Below, piece by piece: positions 35,156-42,637 of a stretch of DNA of 64,000 nucleotides. How positions within the stretch are numbered: the stretch's first letter is position 1; every line of letters begins with the position of its first letter. Location of the stretch: positions 326,287-390,286 of the forward strand of contig NZ_SNYH01000003.1 in assembly GCF_004363005.1 (NCBI RefSeq). Direction: 5' to 3'. Made by a program: the position numbers and the translations under genes. Below the pieces are notes generated by a model that was not told the origin of the DNA, did not search any database, and worked only from the letters and a program-made list of their open reading frames with translations. The DNA comes from Tenacibaculum caenipelagi (GTDB lineage: Bacteria; Bacteroidota; Bacteroidia; Flavobacteriales; Flavobacteriaceae).

Positions 35156-36190
35156 ATGAATAAAAATAATAAGATAACACTTTTTGCACATGTACTTATT
35201 TGGCTTGTATTAATAAGTATGCCATATATTTTGTCTTATGGTCAAGAACAAAATATTAATAGAATAATAGCCCATTTTTGGGTCCCGATGCTATTCTATG
35301 CTATTATCTTTTATATTAATTATTTCTTTTTAATTGATCGATTTTTATTTCAAAAAAACACCTTATTATTTGTACTTATAAACACTTTAATGATTGCTAC
35401 TTTTATTGCTTTAAAAGAGCAAATAGAAAGTTACTTTTTTTTAAATCTTATTAAAAAACCTACAGATAACAATGGTAAGGCTCCACCTCTAAAAATGATT
35501 ATTTATGCTCAAATGCTATCTTATTTAGCTCCACTACTATTTTCTATCGCTATTAAAACAACCAAGCGTTGGGTAAAAGCAGAAGCTGAACGTAAAGAAG
35601 CTGCTAATTTTAAGTTACAATCAGAATTACAGCATTTACATTATCAATTACAACCGCACTTCTTTTTTAACTCTTTAAATAATATTTATGCATTGGTAGA
35701 TGTTTTACCTAATCAAGCAAAGACCTCTATTCATAGTTTAGGTAAGTTAATGCGTTATATGCTGTATGAAACTAATGTAGAGTTAGTTGAACTCTCTAAA
35801 GAAATAGATTTTCTAGAGAAATATATTGAATTAATGAAACTGAGAGTATCTGATAATATTACTATAAACTATTATTTTCCTTCTGAGAAAACCAACATTA
35901 AAATAGCTCCGCTACTTTTTATTTCTTTAATTGAAAATGCTTTTAAACATGGAGTCTCTGCTAACAAAAAAAGTGAGATTACTATGAAAATGAGTCTGGA
36001 TGCCAAAACAGTTATTTTTAAAATAGAGAATGATAATTTCCCTAAAAAAATGAACGATAAAAGCGGTTCAGGTATTGGCTTACAAAATTTAGAAAAGCGT
36101 TTACAGTTATTATATCCAAACCAATATACTTTTGAAACAATACTTAAAAACAATCGTTTTTCTGTATTTTTAAAGATAGAAACTACTTAA
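35156..36190 (+). CDS. Sensor histidine kinase, LytS/YehU (His_kinase) family
   Basis: A 344-aa membrane kinase with four N-terminal helices (about 10-140) and a kinase core of the LytS type. The phospho-acceptor His lies in YQLQPHFFFNSLNNIYALV, the N-box in SLIENAFKHGVSANKKSEI and the G-box in GSGIGLQNLEKRL. There is no extracellular sensor domain, so it probably detects membrane stress or the pump state. It starts 5 bp after the permease gene and 6 bp before its response regulator. Linkage to a MacAB-type pump is common in Bacteroidota. Confidence 0.94.
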   Translation: MNKNNKITLFAHVLIWLVLISMPYILSYGQEQNINRIIAHFWVPMLFYAIIFYINYFFLIDRFLFQKNTLLFVLINTLMIATFIALKEQIESYFFLNLIKKPTDNNGKAPPLKMIIYAQMLSYLAPLLFSIAIKTTKRWVKAEAERKEAANFKLQSELQHLHYQLQPHFFFNSLNNIYALVDVLPNQAKTSIHSLGKLMRYMLYETNVELVELSKEIDFLEKYIELMKLRVSDNITINYYFPSEKTNIKIAPLLFISLIENAFKHGVSANKKSEITMKMSLDAKTVIFKIENDNFPKKMNDKSGSGIGLQNLEKRLQLLYPNQYTFETILKNNRFSVFLKIETT

Positions 36191-36196
36191 TTCTTT

Positions 36197-36940
36197 ATGA
36201 GTACCTTAAAAATTTCTTGTATTGCTGTTGATGACGAACCTATGGCGCTAAACTTAGTAGAAAGTTATATAGAAAAAACACCTTTCTTAGAGCTTAAAAC
36301 TAAATGTAGTAACGCCTTAGAAGCTATGAGTTTTATTAAAAACACCCCTGTAGATTTATTGTTTCTAGACATACAAATGCCAGACTTAACAGGTGTAGAA
36401 TTTTCTAAAATGCTACCTAAAAACACCAGAGTTATTTTTACCACAGCTTTTAATGAATATGCTCTTGAAGGTTTTAAGGTAGAAGCCTTGGATTACTTAC
36501 TAAAACCTTTTGACTATACCGAGTTTTTAACTGCAGCCAATAAAGCATATCAATGGTTTGAACTCGTAAAAGGACAACAAACTACTCCTGATTTGACTTC
36601 TTCTAAAAAAGAATTTTTATTTGTAAAGTCTGAATACAAACAGCTTCGTATTAAACTATCTGATGTATTGTATTTTGAAGGATTAAAAGATTACATTAAA
36701 ATTTGGTTAAAAAACAACAACACTCCTATCCTAACCTTAATGAACTTAAAGTCTTTGGAGCAAGAGTTACCCAAATCGCAATTTATGCGTGTACATAGAT
36801 CATTTATAGTAGCTTTAAATAGTATTAATGTAATAGAACGTAGTCAAATAATTATTAATAAGCAACGTATTACGGTTTCAGAACAGTATAAACCCCAATT
36901 TTTAGAGTTTATTAATAACAACTCACTTAACTTAAAATAA
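36197..36940 (+). CDS. LytTR-family response regulator
   Basis: A 247-aa regulator: receiver domain (1-120) with acidic pocket Asp12-Asp13 and phospho-acceptor Asp58 in LLFLDIQMPD, conserved Thr and Lys in ITFTTAFNEYA-like and YLLKPFDY positions, and a LytTR DNA-binding domain (about 145-245) with LYFEGLKDYIKIWL and FMRVHRSFIVALNSI. It is the last gene of the efflux operon and most likely activates that operon from LytTR repeats. I could not pick a direct repeat in the 280 bp upstream of the TolC gene. Confidence 0.95.
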   Translation: MSTLKISCIAVDDEPMALNLVESYIEKTPFLELKTKCSNALEAMSFIKNTPVDLLFLDIQMPDLTGVEFSKMLPKNTRVIFTTAFNEYALEGFKVEALDYLLKPFDYTEFLTAANKAYQWFELVKGQQTTPDLTSSKKEFLFVKSEYKQLRIKLSDVLYFEGLKDYIKIWLKNNNTPILTLMNLKSLEQELPKSQFMRVHRSFIVALNSINVIERSQIIINKQRITVSEQYKPQFLEFINNNSLNLK

Positions 36941-37092
36941 ATTTGTTAGTTATACCACATTTAGAGATATTAAACTATCTACAAAGCTATTTTCAGAGCA
37001 ACTCACATTATTCTTATCTAAAAATTTGTACTTTTAAAACTTACCATTACGCTAATACTTAAAATACATTAGTATTCATTTAAACTTATACA

Positions 37093-38052
37093 ATGCATAA
37101 ATACTACGTCCTTTTTTTAACTCTTTTTTTTCTTTCTTGTTCTAATAAAAAACCTTCAGAAACAACAGAATCTAAACAAAGTCTTAGTAACATTTCTCTT
37201 GTAATTCTTGGTACTGTTCAAGATGCAGGTTCTCCACAAATTGGTTGTAAAAAAACATGCTGTGATGGTCTATTTGAAACCTCTAATAATGACCGACAGG
37301 TTATATCATTAGGTTTAATTGATTCAGAAAATCAAAAAACCTATATGTTTGAAGCTACTCCTAATATTGGAACACAAATGAAAATACTTACCAAATATGA
37401 AACAGAAAGTGATAATGAGTTAGCAGACGGTATCTTTTTAACACATGCACACATAGGGCATTATACAGGTTTAATGTATTTAGGAAAGGAAGCTATGAAC
37501 GCAAAAAATACACCTGTTTATGTCATGCCTAGAATGAAAAAGTTTCTTACCGAAAATGGACCATGGAATCAACTTGTAGAAAGAAAAAATATAATACTTC
37601 ATGAAATGGAAAGTGAAAAACCAATTAGCTTATCAGAATCTGTTGAAGTAACACCTATTTTAGTTCCGCATAGAGATGAATATTCTGAAACTGTAGGGTA
37701 TAGAATTAAAGGGCCAAATAAAAGTGCGTTGTTTATTCCAGATATCGATAAATGGGAAAAGTGGGATAAAGATATTATTTCAGAAATAGAAAAGGTAGAT
37801 TATGCCTTTTTAGATGCGGCTTTTTATAGCGGAAAGGAAATCAATAATCGAGATATCAGTGAAATTCCTCACCCTTTCGTTATTGAAAGTTTTAAAAAGT
37901 TTAAAGATTTGAGTGAAAAAGAAAAGAATAAAATTGTTTTTATTCATTTTAACCATACAAACCCATTGCTAAACTCCAATAGTGAAGAAAGCCTGTTAGT
38001 GATTGAAAAAGGTTTTAAAGTAGGAAAGATGAGAGATATGTTTAATTTATAA
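37093..38052 (+). CDS. MBL-fold lipoprotein, PqqB-like
   Basis: A 319-aa metallo-beta-lactamase-fold protein with a lipoprotein signal (FLTLFFLSC, lipidated Cys16). GTVQDAGSPQIGCKKTCC near the start is the PqqB-type motif. The metal site is altered from HxHxDH to THAHIGHYTG; downstream His ligands lie in VPHRDEYSETVGY and Asp in FIPDIDKWE and FLDAAF. No other pqq gene is present, so a role in PQQ synthesis is unlikely here; related stand-alone lipoproteins are common in Flavobacteriia. Enzymatic role unknown. Confidence 0.85.
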   Translation: MHKYYVLFLTLFFLSCSNKKPSETTESKQSLSNISLVILGTVQDAGSPQIGCKKTCCDGLFETSNNDRQVISLGLIDSENQKTYMFEATPNIGTQMKILTKYETESDNELADGIFLTHAHIGHYTGLMYLGKEAMNAKNTPVYVMPRMKKFLTENGPWNQLVERKNIILHEMESEKPISLSESVEVTPILVPHRDEYSETVGYRIKGPNKSALFIPDIDKWEKWDKDIISEIEKVDYAFLDAAFYSGKEINNRDISEIPHPFVIESFKKFKDLSEKEKNKIVFIHFNHTNPLLNSNSEESLLVIEKGFKVGKMRDMFNL

Positions 38053-38188
38053 CTAAAAAGCTCGAAACTAACTATAAGCCTTAATTACATATTATTATCT
38101 CTCAATCAATTTCTAAAATCCTAAAACAATAATATTGTAAAAATCTGCCCATTTTTTGAGCAGATATTACTCAATTAAATCAGGTCTT

Positions 38189-38671
38189 TTATTTTTTAAT
38201 CACATCCCATTTCAAGGAAAATAACACAGCTAATACTTCATTTCTGGAATTTCTATCAATCTTATGTGAGTCCAAAACTAATAATATATCATCTATCGCA
38301 TGTAAAAATTCGGCTTCTGATATATTTAAGCCCTGATGAGCTGAAGGTATATCTCTTCCTTTATATTCTTCTGGACCACCAGTTCCTGAACCAAAAAAAT
38401 CTTTCACATGTTGTTTGAATTGTTTTAAATACTCTGGATCTTTTGTTAATGGTACAAAAAACTGTTTGATATTGTCATTTTTTAAATGTACTTCAATAAT
38501 ATCATCTACTATTGATGATATTCCCTCTGCACCTCCAAGTTTTTCATAGAGTGTTTTCTCTGCAACTACTGCCACTGACTCTTTAGAAGGTTCTATTTCT
38601 TTTTTTACCTCAGTTTTACAAGCAAACAAGGAAAAGACAAATACTAGTAATAATAAATAGTTAGATTTCAT
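38189..38671 (-). CDS. Group I truncated hemoglobin as a lipoprotein
   Basis: A 160-aa protein with a lipoprotein signal (LLLLVFVFSLFAC, lipidated Cys18) followed by a complete truncated globin (about 40-160). TLYEKLGGAEGISSIVDDII is the globin N-terminus, FFVPL and FKQHVKDFFGSGTGGPEEY continue the fold, and SAHQGLNIS carries the proximal His. Truncated globins normally work in the cytoplasm on NO or O2. Here it would be tethered to the periplasmic side of a membrane, perhaps for detoxification or electron transfer. It is convergent with the PqqB-like gene. Confidence 0.9.
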   Translation of the reverse strand: MKSNYLLLLVFVFSLFACKTEVKKEIEPSKESVAVVAEKTLYEKLGGAEGISSIVDDIIEVHLKNDNIKQFFVPLTKDPEYLKQFKQHVKDFFGSGTGGPEEYKGRDIPSAHQGLNISEAEFLHAIDDILLVLDSHKIDRNSRNEVLAVLFSLKWDVIKK

Positions 38672-39050
38672 TTGGTTAATTATTTAGATTAATACAATTT
38701 TCAGAAAAGGTATCAGATGATTTCAAGGTTTATTCTTGAAAACACTGAAAAATCATTTTTCTCATTTAATAAGTATTGGGGATTCTATCGAGACGAAACT
38801 CGTAAGCGCATCTATTTAATTTACTGTCTTAAATATAACGATTTGTTTATCAAAACAATAGACTTATGTAAAATTACATTTTTTTTATAAACTTCAACAA
38901 GAATTACAATGAAATAATAATTCTACAGAAATAAAGTAATGAATGATACAGTTTATTAATAAAGTTTTATTAATCATCTATTGTTCATTTTTAAATGAAT
39001 TGTTTGAATAATTATTCATTTTTCTTTGTTGAAAATTAAAAGTTACAACA
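38672..39050. other. Gene-free stretch of about 380 bp with clustered dyads
   Basis: A 57-codon open frame (38717-38890, + strand) exists but has Phe-rich, family-less content and no start signal, so I do not call it a gene. Near the right end, three perfect dyads lie within 66 bp (see 38952-39017). No -33/-7 pair was found. Confidence 0.5.
38952..39017. promoter_or_regulatory. Cluster of three palindromes before the ACT-OsmC operon
   Basis: TTTATTAATAAA (38952-38963), TTCATTT-TT-AAATGAA (38984-38999) and GAATAATTATTC (39006-39017) are each perfect. They end 33 bp before the ACT gene start, a place where repressor or activator sites would be expected. In AT-rich DNA some palindromes occur by chance. 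Confidence 0.35.
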
Positions 39051-39464
39051 ATGCAAGACATAGAAATTTTACTTGATAACAAGCCAGGTCAATTAGCTCT
39101 TATGGGAGAAATACTAGGCAAACACAAAATTAGTTTAGAAGGTGGTGGCGTTTTTGAAAATGGAAATTTCTCTATAGCCCATTTTTTGGTTGAAGAGGCT
39201 AACAAAGCTAAAATAGAACTAGAAAAAGTTGGAATAAAAGTTACCAAAATAAGTGATGTAATTATTCAAAAACTTCGACAAGATGTACCTGGTCAATTAG
39301 GTTTGTTCTGCAAAGAATTAGCTGAAGCTGATGTTAATATCCTTACACAGTATAGCGACCATGCTAATCAATTAATTATCATCGTAGACAATTACGAAAA
39401 AGCAAAAAAAGTATCCGATAAATGGGTGAAAAAATGGTGGAACAGTGATGATTATGTAATATGA
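39051..39464 (+). CDS. Tandem ACT-domain protein
   Basis: A 137-aa protein of two ACT domains and nothing else. IEILLDNKPGQLALMGEILG begins the first; LRQDVPGQLGLFCKELAEAD begins the second. ACT domains bind amino acids or similar ligands at domain interfaces, so it probably senses an amino acid and regulates a partner. It overlaps the OsmC-family gene by 4 bp (ATGA), so they are translated together. The partner and ligand are not evident. Confidence 0.88.
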   Translation: MQDIEILLDNKPGQLALMGEILGKHKISLEGGGVFENGNFSIAHFLVEEANKAKIELEKVGIKVTKISDVIIQKLRQDVPGQLGLFCKELAEADVNILTQYSDHANQLIIIVDNYEKAKKVSDKWVKKWWNSDDYVI

Positions 39465-39937
39465 AAAAACAACACAACTATTCCGCAACTATAGAATGGA
39501 CAGGAAACAAAGGAAAAGGTACTTCAAATTACAAAGAATATGAAAGGAGTCATAAGATATCTATTAATAATAAGCCAACCATTTTATGTTCTTCTGACCC
39601 AGCCTTTCTTGGTGATAAAACTAAATACAACCCTGAAGAACTTTTACTTGCTTCATTATCTTCTTGCCATATGCTTTGGTATTTGCATTTGTGCTCTGAA
39701 TCGAATATAATTGTAACTAAATATATAGATAATACTACAGGGATTATGAGTACTAAACCAAATGGTAGTGGGTATTTCTCAGAGGTAAGCTTAAATCCTA
39801 TTGTTATAGTTTCAGAAAACTCAATGATAGAAAAAGCTAATGAATTACATAAAAAAGCTAATGGACTTTGTTTTATAGCAAATTCTGTGAATTTTAAGGT
39901 ATTTCACAACCCTAGTTGTTTAATCGAAGTTAAATAG
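39461..39937 (+). CDS. OsmC-family peroxidase-like protein
   Basis: A 158-aa protein of the OsmC/Ohr fold, which reduces organic hydroperoxides through two cysteines. The first Cys is in LLASLSSCHMLWYLHLC. The second would be in GLCFIANSV near the C-terminus. NPEELLLASLSSCH is the classic helix start. It overlaps the ACT gene and is followed by a long perfect hairpin. It belongs to the OsmC-like branch; peroxide substrate not known. Confidence 0.92.
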   Translation: MKKQHNYSATIEWTGNKGKGTSNYKEYERSHKISINNKPTILCSSDPAFLGDKTKYNPEELLLASLSSCHMLWYLHLCSESNIIVTKYIDNTTGIMSTKPNGSGYFSEVSLNPIVIVSENSMIEKANELHKKANGLCFIANSVNFKVFHNPSCLIEVK

Positions 39938-39943
39938 TAAATA

Positions 39944-39995
39944 TTTAGTTCTTCTACTTAAAATAGAGTCAGCATTTTTAAGTAGAAGAACTAAA
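39944..39995. terminator. Perfect 20-bp hairpin between convergent genes
   Basis: TTTAGTTCTTCTACTTAAAA (39944-39963) pairs perfectly with 39976-39995 around a 12-base loop. It separates the OsmC gene from the convergent small acidic gene and could terminate both, although no T-run follows the stem. Confidence 0.6.
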
Positions 39996-40010
39996 CAAAA
40001 GTAGCTACCT

Positions 40011-40235
40011 CTATTCTAGTCCCTCCATTTCAGCATCATAAAACAATCCTGCTGCTTCTATTAGCCCTTCCATTTCATTCGCTAAATCTTGCTCATTTTC
40101 ATCAGATAAATCTTCAAACCATTCAATTTCATCATCCTTTAAATTGATTAAAAAACGTGGGTACTCAGTATGCAATACAAAAATATCTTCTGGGTGATTA
40201 CTATTATCTGCTAATAAAAATTTAGGTAAGTTCAT
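40011..40235 (-). CDS. Small acidic conserved hypothetical protein
   Basis: A 74-aa strongly acidic soluble protein (FLADNSNHPEDIFVLHTEYP, then DDEIEWFEDLSDENEQDL). No family with known role is recognised. The start lies inside the end of the MATE gene (14-bp overlap), so it is co-transcribed and likely translationally coupled with the transporter. Similar small proteins occur after MATE genes in related species as far as I recall, but no function is established. Confidence 0.7.
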   Translation of the reverse strand: MNLPKFLLADNSNHPEDIFVLHTEYPRFLINLKDDEIEWFEDLSDENEQDLANEMEGLIEAAGLFYDAEMEGLE

Positions 40236-41610
40236 TATGTTTTGTTTTAATCAATTGTAAAGTTAATTTATTAAATCGTATAAAAAGTAAAATTGAAGCT
40301 GTAGTTAGTCCTGCTAAGAGCCCTAACCAAATTCCAAAGCTGCTATATGTTTCTTTTGTTCCTAAGAAAAAACTAATAGGAAACCCAACAACCCAATACG
40401 ATATAAAAGTAATTAATGTAGGTATTTTTACATCTTGTAACCCGCGTAAAGCACCTAACATTACCACTTGTATACTATCGCTAATCTGAAAAATTGCTGC
40501 AGCAATTAATAAATTGGCTGCAATTTTCATCACCTCCATATTATCAGTATAATTTTTAGCATCGCTTAAATCAACATATAAATTTGGTAATGATTTGTGA
40601 AACACAAAAAAGATAGTTGCAAATATAACTGCCAGTATGGTTCCTAAGAAAAATATAGAAAAAGCTATTCTTCGTAATTCTTTATAATTTTCCAATCCTT
40701 TTTGATTTCCTACTCTAATCATAGACGCTACACTTAACCCAGTAGCTACCATAAAAGTCATAGAAGATAAGTTTAGGGCAATTTGATTTGCCGCTTGTGG
40801 ATTTTTACCTAGCAATCCGCTTAACCAAATTGCCGCTGTAAAAATACCTACTTCAAAAAACATTTGCATCGCACTAGGAGTACCTAAATCGATAATTTTT
40901 CGAAGCATTAAAGTATCTAAAACAAAAAATTTAATATTGGTTACCAAACGTTTTGAACGTTCTTTTTTACTCAATAACCACCATAAATATAGCACCATTA
41001 CAAATCTTGCCAATAGTGTACCATAGGCTGCTCCAACTATTCCTAACTTAGGAAAACCAAACTTTCCATAAATTAACAAGTAATTCAACAAAACATTTAG
41101 CACATTGGCTATTAAGGTCGCATACATAGGATAGCGTGTCATTGACATCCCATCACTAAACTGTTTAAATCCTTGAAAAACTATCATAGGAATTAATGAA
41201 AAAGCAACCAAATCTAAATAAGGAATTGCCAACTCAACCACTTCAACTGGTTGTTTCATTAAATACATTAAAGGTTTTGAAAAAAACACTAGTAAAAACA
41301 GTATAATCCCCATCATTGTACACAAGAAAAGTCCATGTTTAAAAGTAGATTTTGCTTGTTCAAAATTATTTGAAGAATCTGCCTCGGCTATTAAAGGAGT
41401 AATTGCTGTAGAAAACCCAATTCCTAACGACATAGCTATAAACATAAAACTATTCCCTAATGAAACGGCTGCTAGTTCTGCTGTTCCAAGTTGTCCAACC
41501 ATAATATTGTCAATAAAACTTACAAAAGTATGTCCCAGCATTCCCAACATTACTGGTGCAGCAAGTTTTAAGTTATATCTAAACTCCGAAGTATATTGCT
41601 GTAAATTCAA
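40222..41610 (-). CDS. MATE-family efflux transporter
   Basis: A 462-aa inner-membrane exporter with twelve hydrophobic helices that uses an H+ or Na+ gradient to expel cationic drugs or metabolites (NorM/DinF type). YNLKLAAPVMLGMLGHTFVSFIDNIMVGQLG in the first two helices and FFEVGIFTAAIWLSGLLGKNPQAANQIALN in the seventh are typical. It is transcribed first with the small acidic gene downstream, and is divergent from tpx. Confidence 0.94.
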   Translation of the reverse strand: MNLQQYTSEFRYNLKLAAPVMLGMLGHTFVSFIDNIMVGQLGTAELAAVSLGNSFMFIAMSLGIGFSTAITPLIAEADSSNNFEQAKSTFKHGLFLCTMMGIILFLLVFFSKPLMYLMKQPVEVVELAIPYLDLVAFSLIPMIVFQGFKQFSDGMSMTRYPMYATLIANVLNVLLNYLLIYGKFGFPKLGIVGAAYGTLLARFVMVLYLWWLLSKKERSKRLVTNIKFFVLDTLMLRKIIDLGTPSAMQMFFEVGIFTAAIWLSGLLGKNPQAANQIALNLSSMTFMVATGLSVASMIRVGNQKGLENYKELRRIAFSIFFLGTILAVIFATIFFVFHKSLPNLYVDLSDAKNYTDNMEVMKIAANLLIAAAIFQISDSIQVVMLGALRGLQDVKIPTLITFISYWVVGFPISFFLGTKETYSSFGIWLGLLAGLTTASILLFIRFNKLTLQLIKTKHNELT

Positions 41611-41694
41611 TTTTTACCTTTTTTTTCAGACCGCGAAGATAACTTTTTTAAAGGTGTGCTACGTTTATCTCCTTCATTTTTTAATTAATTTAAC

Positions 41695-41702
41695 TACCTT
41701 TG
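41695..41702 (+). promoter_or_regulatory. -7 box of tpx
   Basis: TACCTTTG matches TAnnTTTG and is 23 bases before the ATG. No clear -33 TTG was found. Confidence 0.45.
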
Positions 41703-41725
41703 ATTTTTATTAAAACGTATATAAA

Positions 41726-42223
41726 ATGGCTTCAATAACTCTAAAAGGTAACACAATAGAAACAATAGGTAATTTACCTAAAACTGGAACTAAAGCAATT
41801 GATTTTTCGTTAGTTGCAACTGATTTATCTGTTAAAAATTTAGGCGACTTTAGCGGTTCTAAATTAATTTTAAATATTTTCCCAAGTGTCGACACAGGTA
41901 CTTGTGCTACATCTGTTAGAGAATTTAATAAAAAGGCTGCTAACTTAGAAAACACTAAAGTTTTATGTATTTCCAGAGACTTACCTTTTGCTCAAGGTCG
42001 TTTTTGTGGCGCTGAAGGTATTGAAAATGTAGTTATGCTGTCTGATTTTGCCGCTGGTCGATTTGGTAAAGACTATGGTTTAGAAATTGTTACAGGGCCT
42101 TTAGCAGGTTTACACTCTCGTTCTATTGTTATTATTGATGAAAAAGGTATTGTAACCTATACCGAACAAGTAAGTGAAACTGTAAACGAACCTAACTACG
42201 AAGCCGCTTTAAAAGCATTGTAA
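41726..42223 (+). CDS. tpx: Thiol peroxidase (atypical 2-Cys peroxiredoxin)
   Basis: Reduces hydrogen and lipid peroxides using thioredoxin. The 165-aa protein aligns with E. coli Tpx: peroxidatic Cys60 in VDTGTCATSVREF, the resolving Cys94 in FAQGRFCGAEGIENV, and GPLAGLHSRSIVIIDE later on. A third Cys at 81 (VLCISRDLP) corresponds to the non-catalytic one. It is followed after 6 bp by dgkA. In some flavobacteria the two are neighbours of ftsK, as here. Confidence 0.96.
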   Translation: MASITLKGNTIETIGNLPKTGTKAIDFSLVATDLSVKNLGDFSGSKLILNIFPSVDTGTCATSVREFNKKAANLENTKVLCISRDLPFAQGRFCGAEGIENVVMLSDFAAGRFGKDYGLEIVTGPLAGLHSRSIVIIDEKGIVTYTEQVSETVNEPNYEAALKAL

Positions 42224-42229
42224 ACATTT

Positions 42230-42610
42230 ATGAAGAATCCTAACGATGGCTATTTAAGAGGTCGTTTACGTAGTATAAAGTTTGCTGTAAAAGGAATGTG
42301 GTTATTAATTACCACAGAAGATAGCATAAAAGCGCAACTTACATTTGCTATAGTTGCTACTATCTTCGGATTTTATTTTAAGATCTCTGCAACAGAATGG
42401 ATGATTCAGACTTTAGCTATTGGTATTGTTTTAGTAGCAGAAGCTTTAAATACGGCTATTGAAAAAATAGCTGATTTTATACATCCTGATTATCATAAAA
42501 AAATAGGTTTTATTAAAGATATTGCTGCGGGTGCTCCTGCATTTGCAGCCCTAATATCATTAATTATTGCGGGCATAATTTACCTTCCTAAAATAATAGC
42601 TATATTGTAG
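42230..42610 (+). CDS. dgkA: Diacylglycerol/undecaprenol kinase (DgkA family)
   Basis: A 126-aa membrane kinase that phosphorylates diacylglycerol or undecaprenol with ATP. Three transmembrane helices (about 35-110) follow an amphipathic N-terminus (RLRSIKFAVKGMW). The catalytic motif EALNTAIEKIADFI, with the metal-binding Glu, and DIAAGAPAFAAL are as expected. It is 6 bp downstream of tpx and 27 bp upstream of ftsK. In Gram-positive bacteria this family acts on undecaprenol; lipid specificity here is not decided by sequence. Confidence 0.92.
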   Translation: MKNPNDGYLRGRLRSIKFAVKGMWLLITTEDSIKAQLTFAIVATIFGFYFKISATEWMIQTLAIGIVLVAEALNTAIEKIADFIHPDYHKKIGFIKDIAAGAPAFAALISLIIAGIIYLPKIIAIL

Positions 42611-42637
42611 CGTTCAATTTATTTCTAATAAAAATAC

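Noticed and set aside
37093..38052. PQQ biosynthesis locus
   Set aside because: Only a PqqB-like fold is present, as a lipoprotein; no pqqA, pqqC, pqqD or pqqE is nearby.
38717..38890. 57-codon open frame on the + strand
   Set aside because: No recognisable motif, no promoter or family support, and AT-rich DNA gives such frames by chance.
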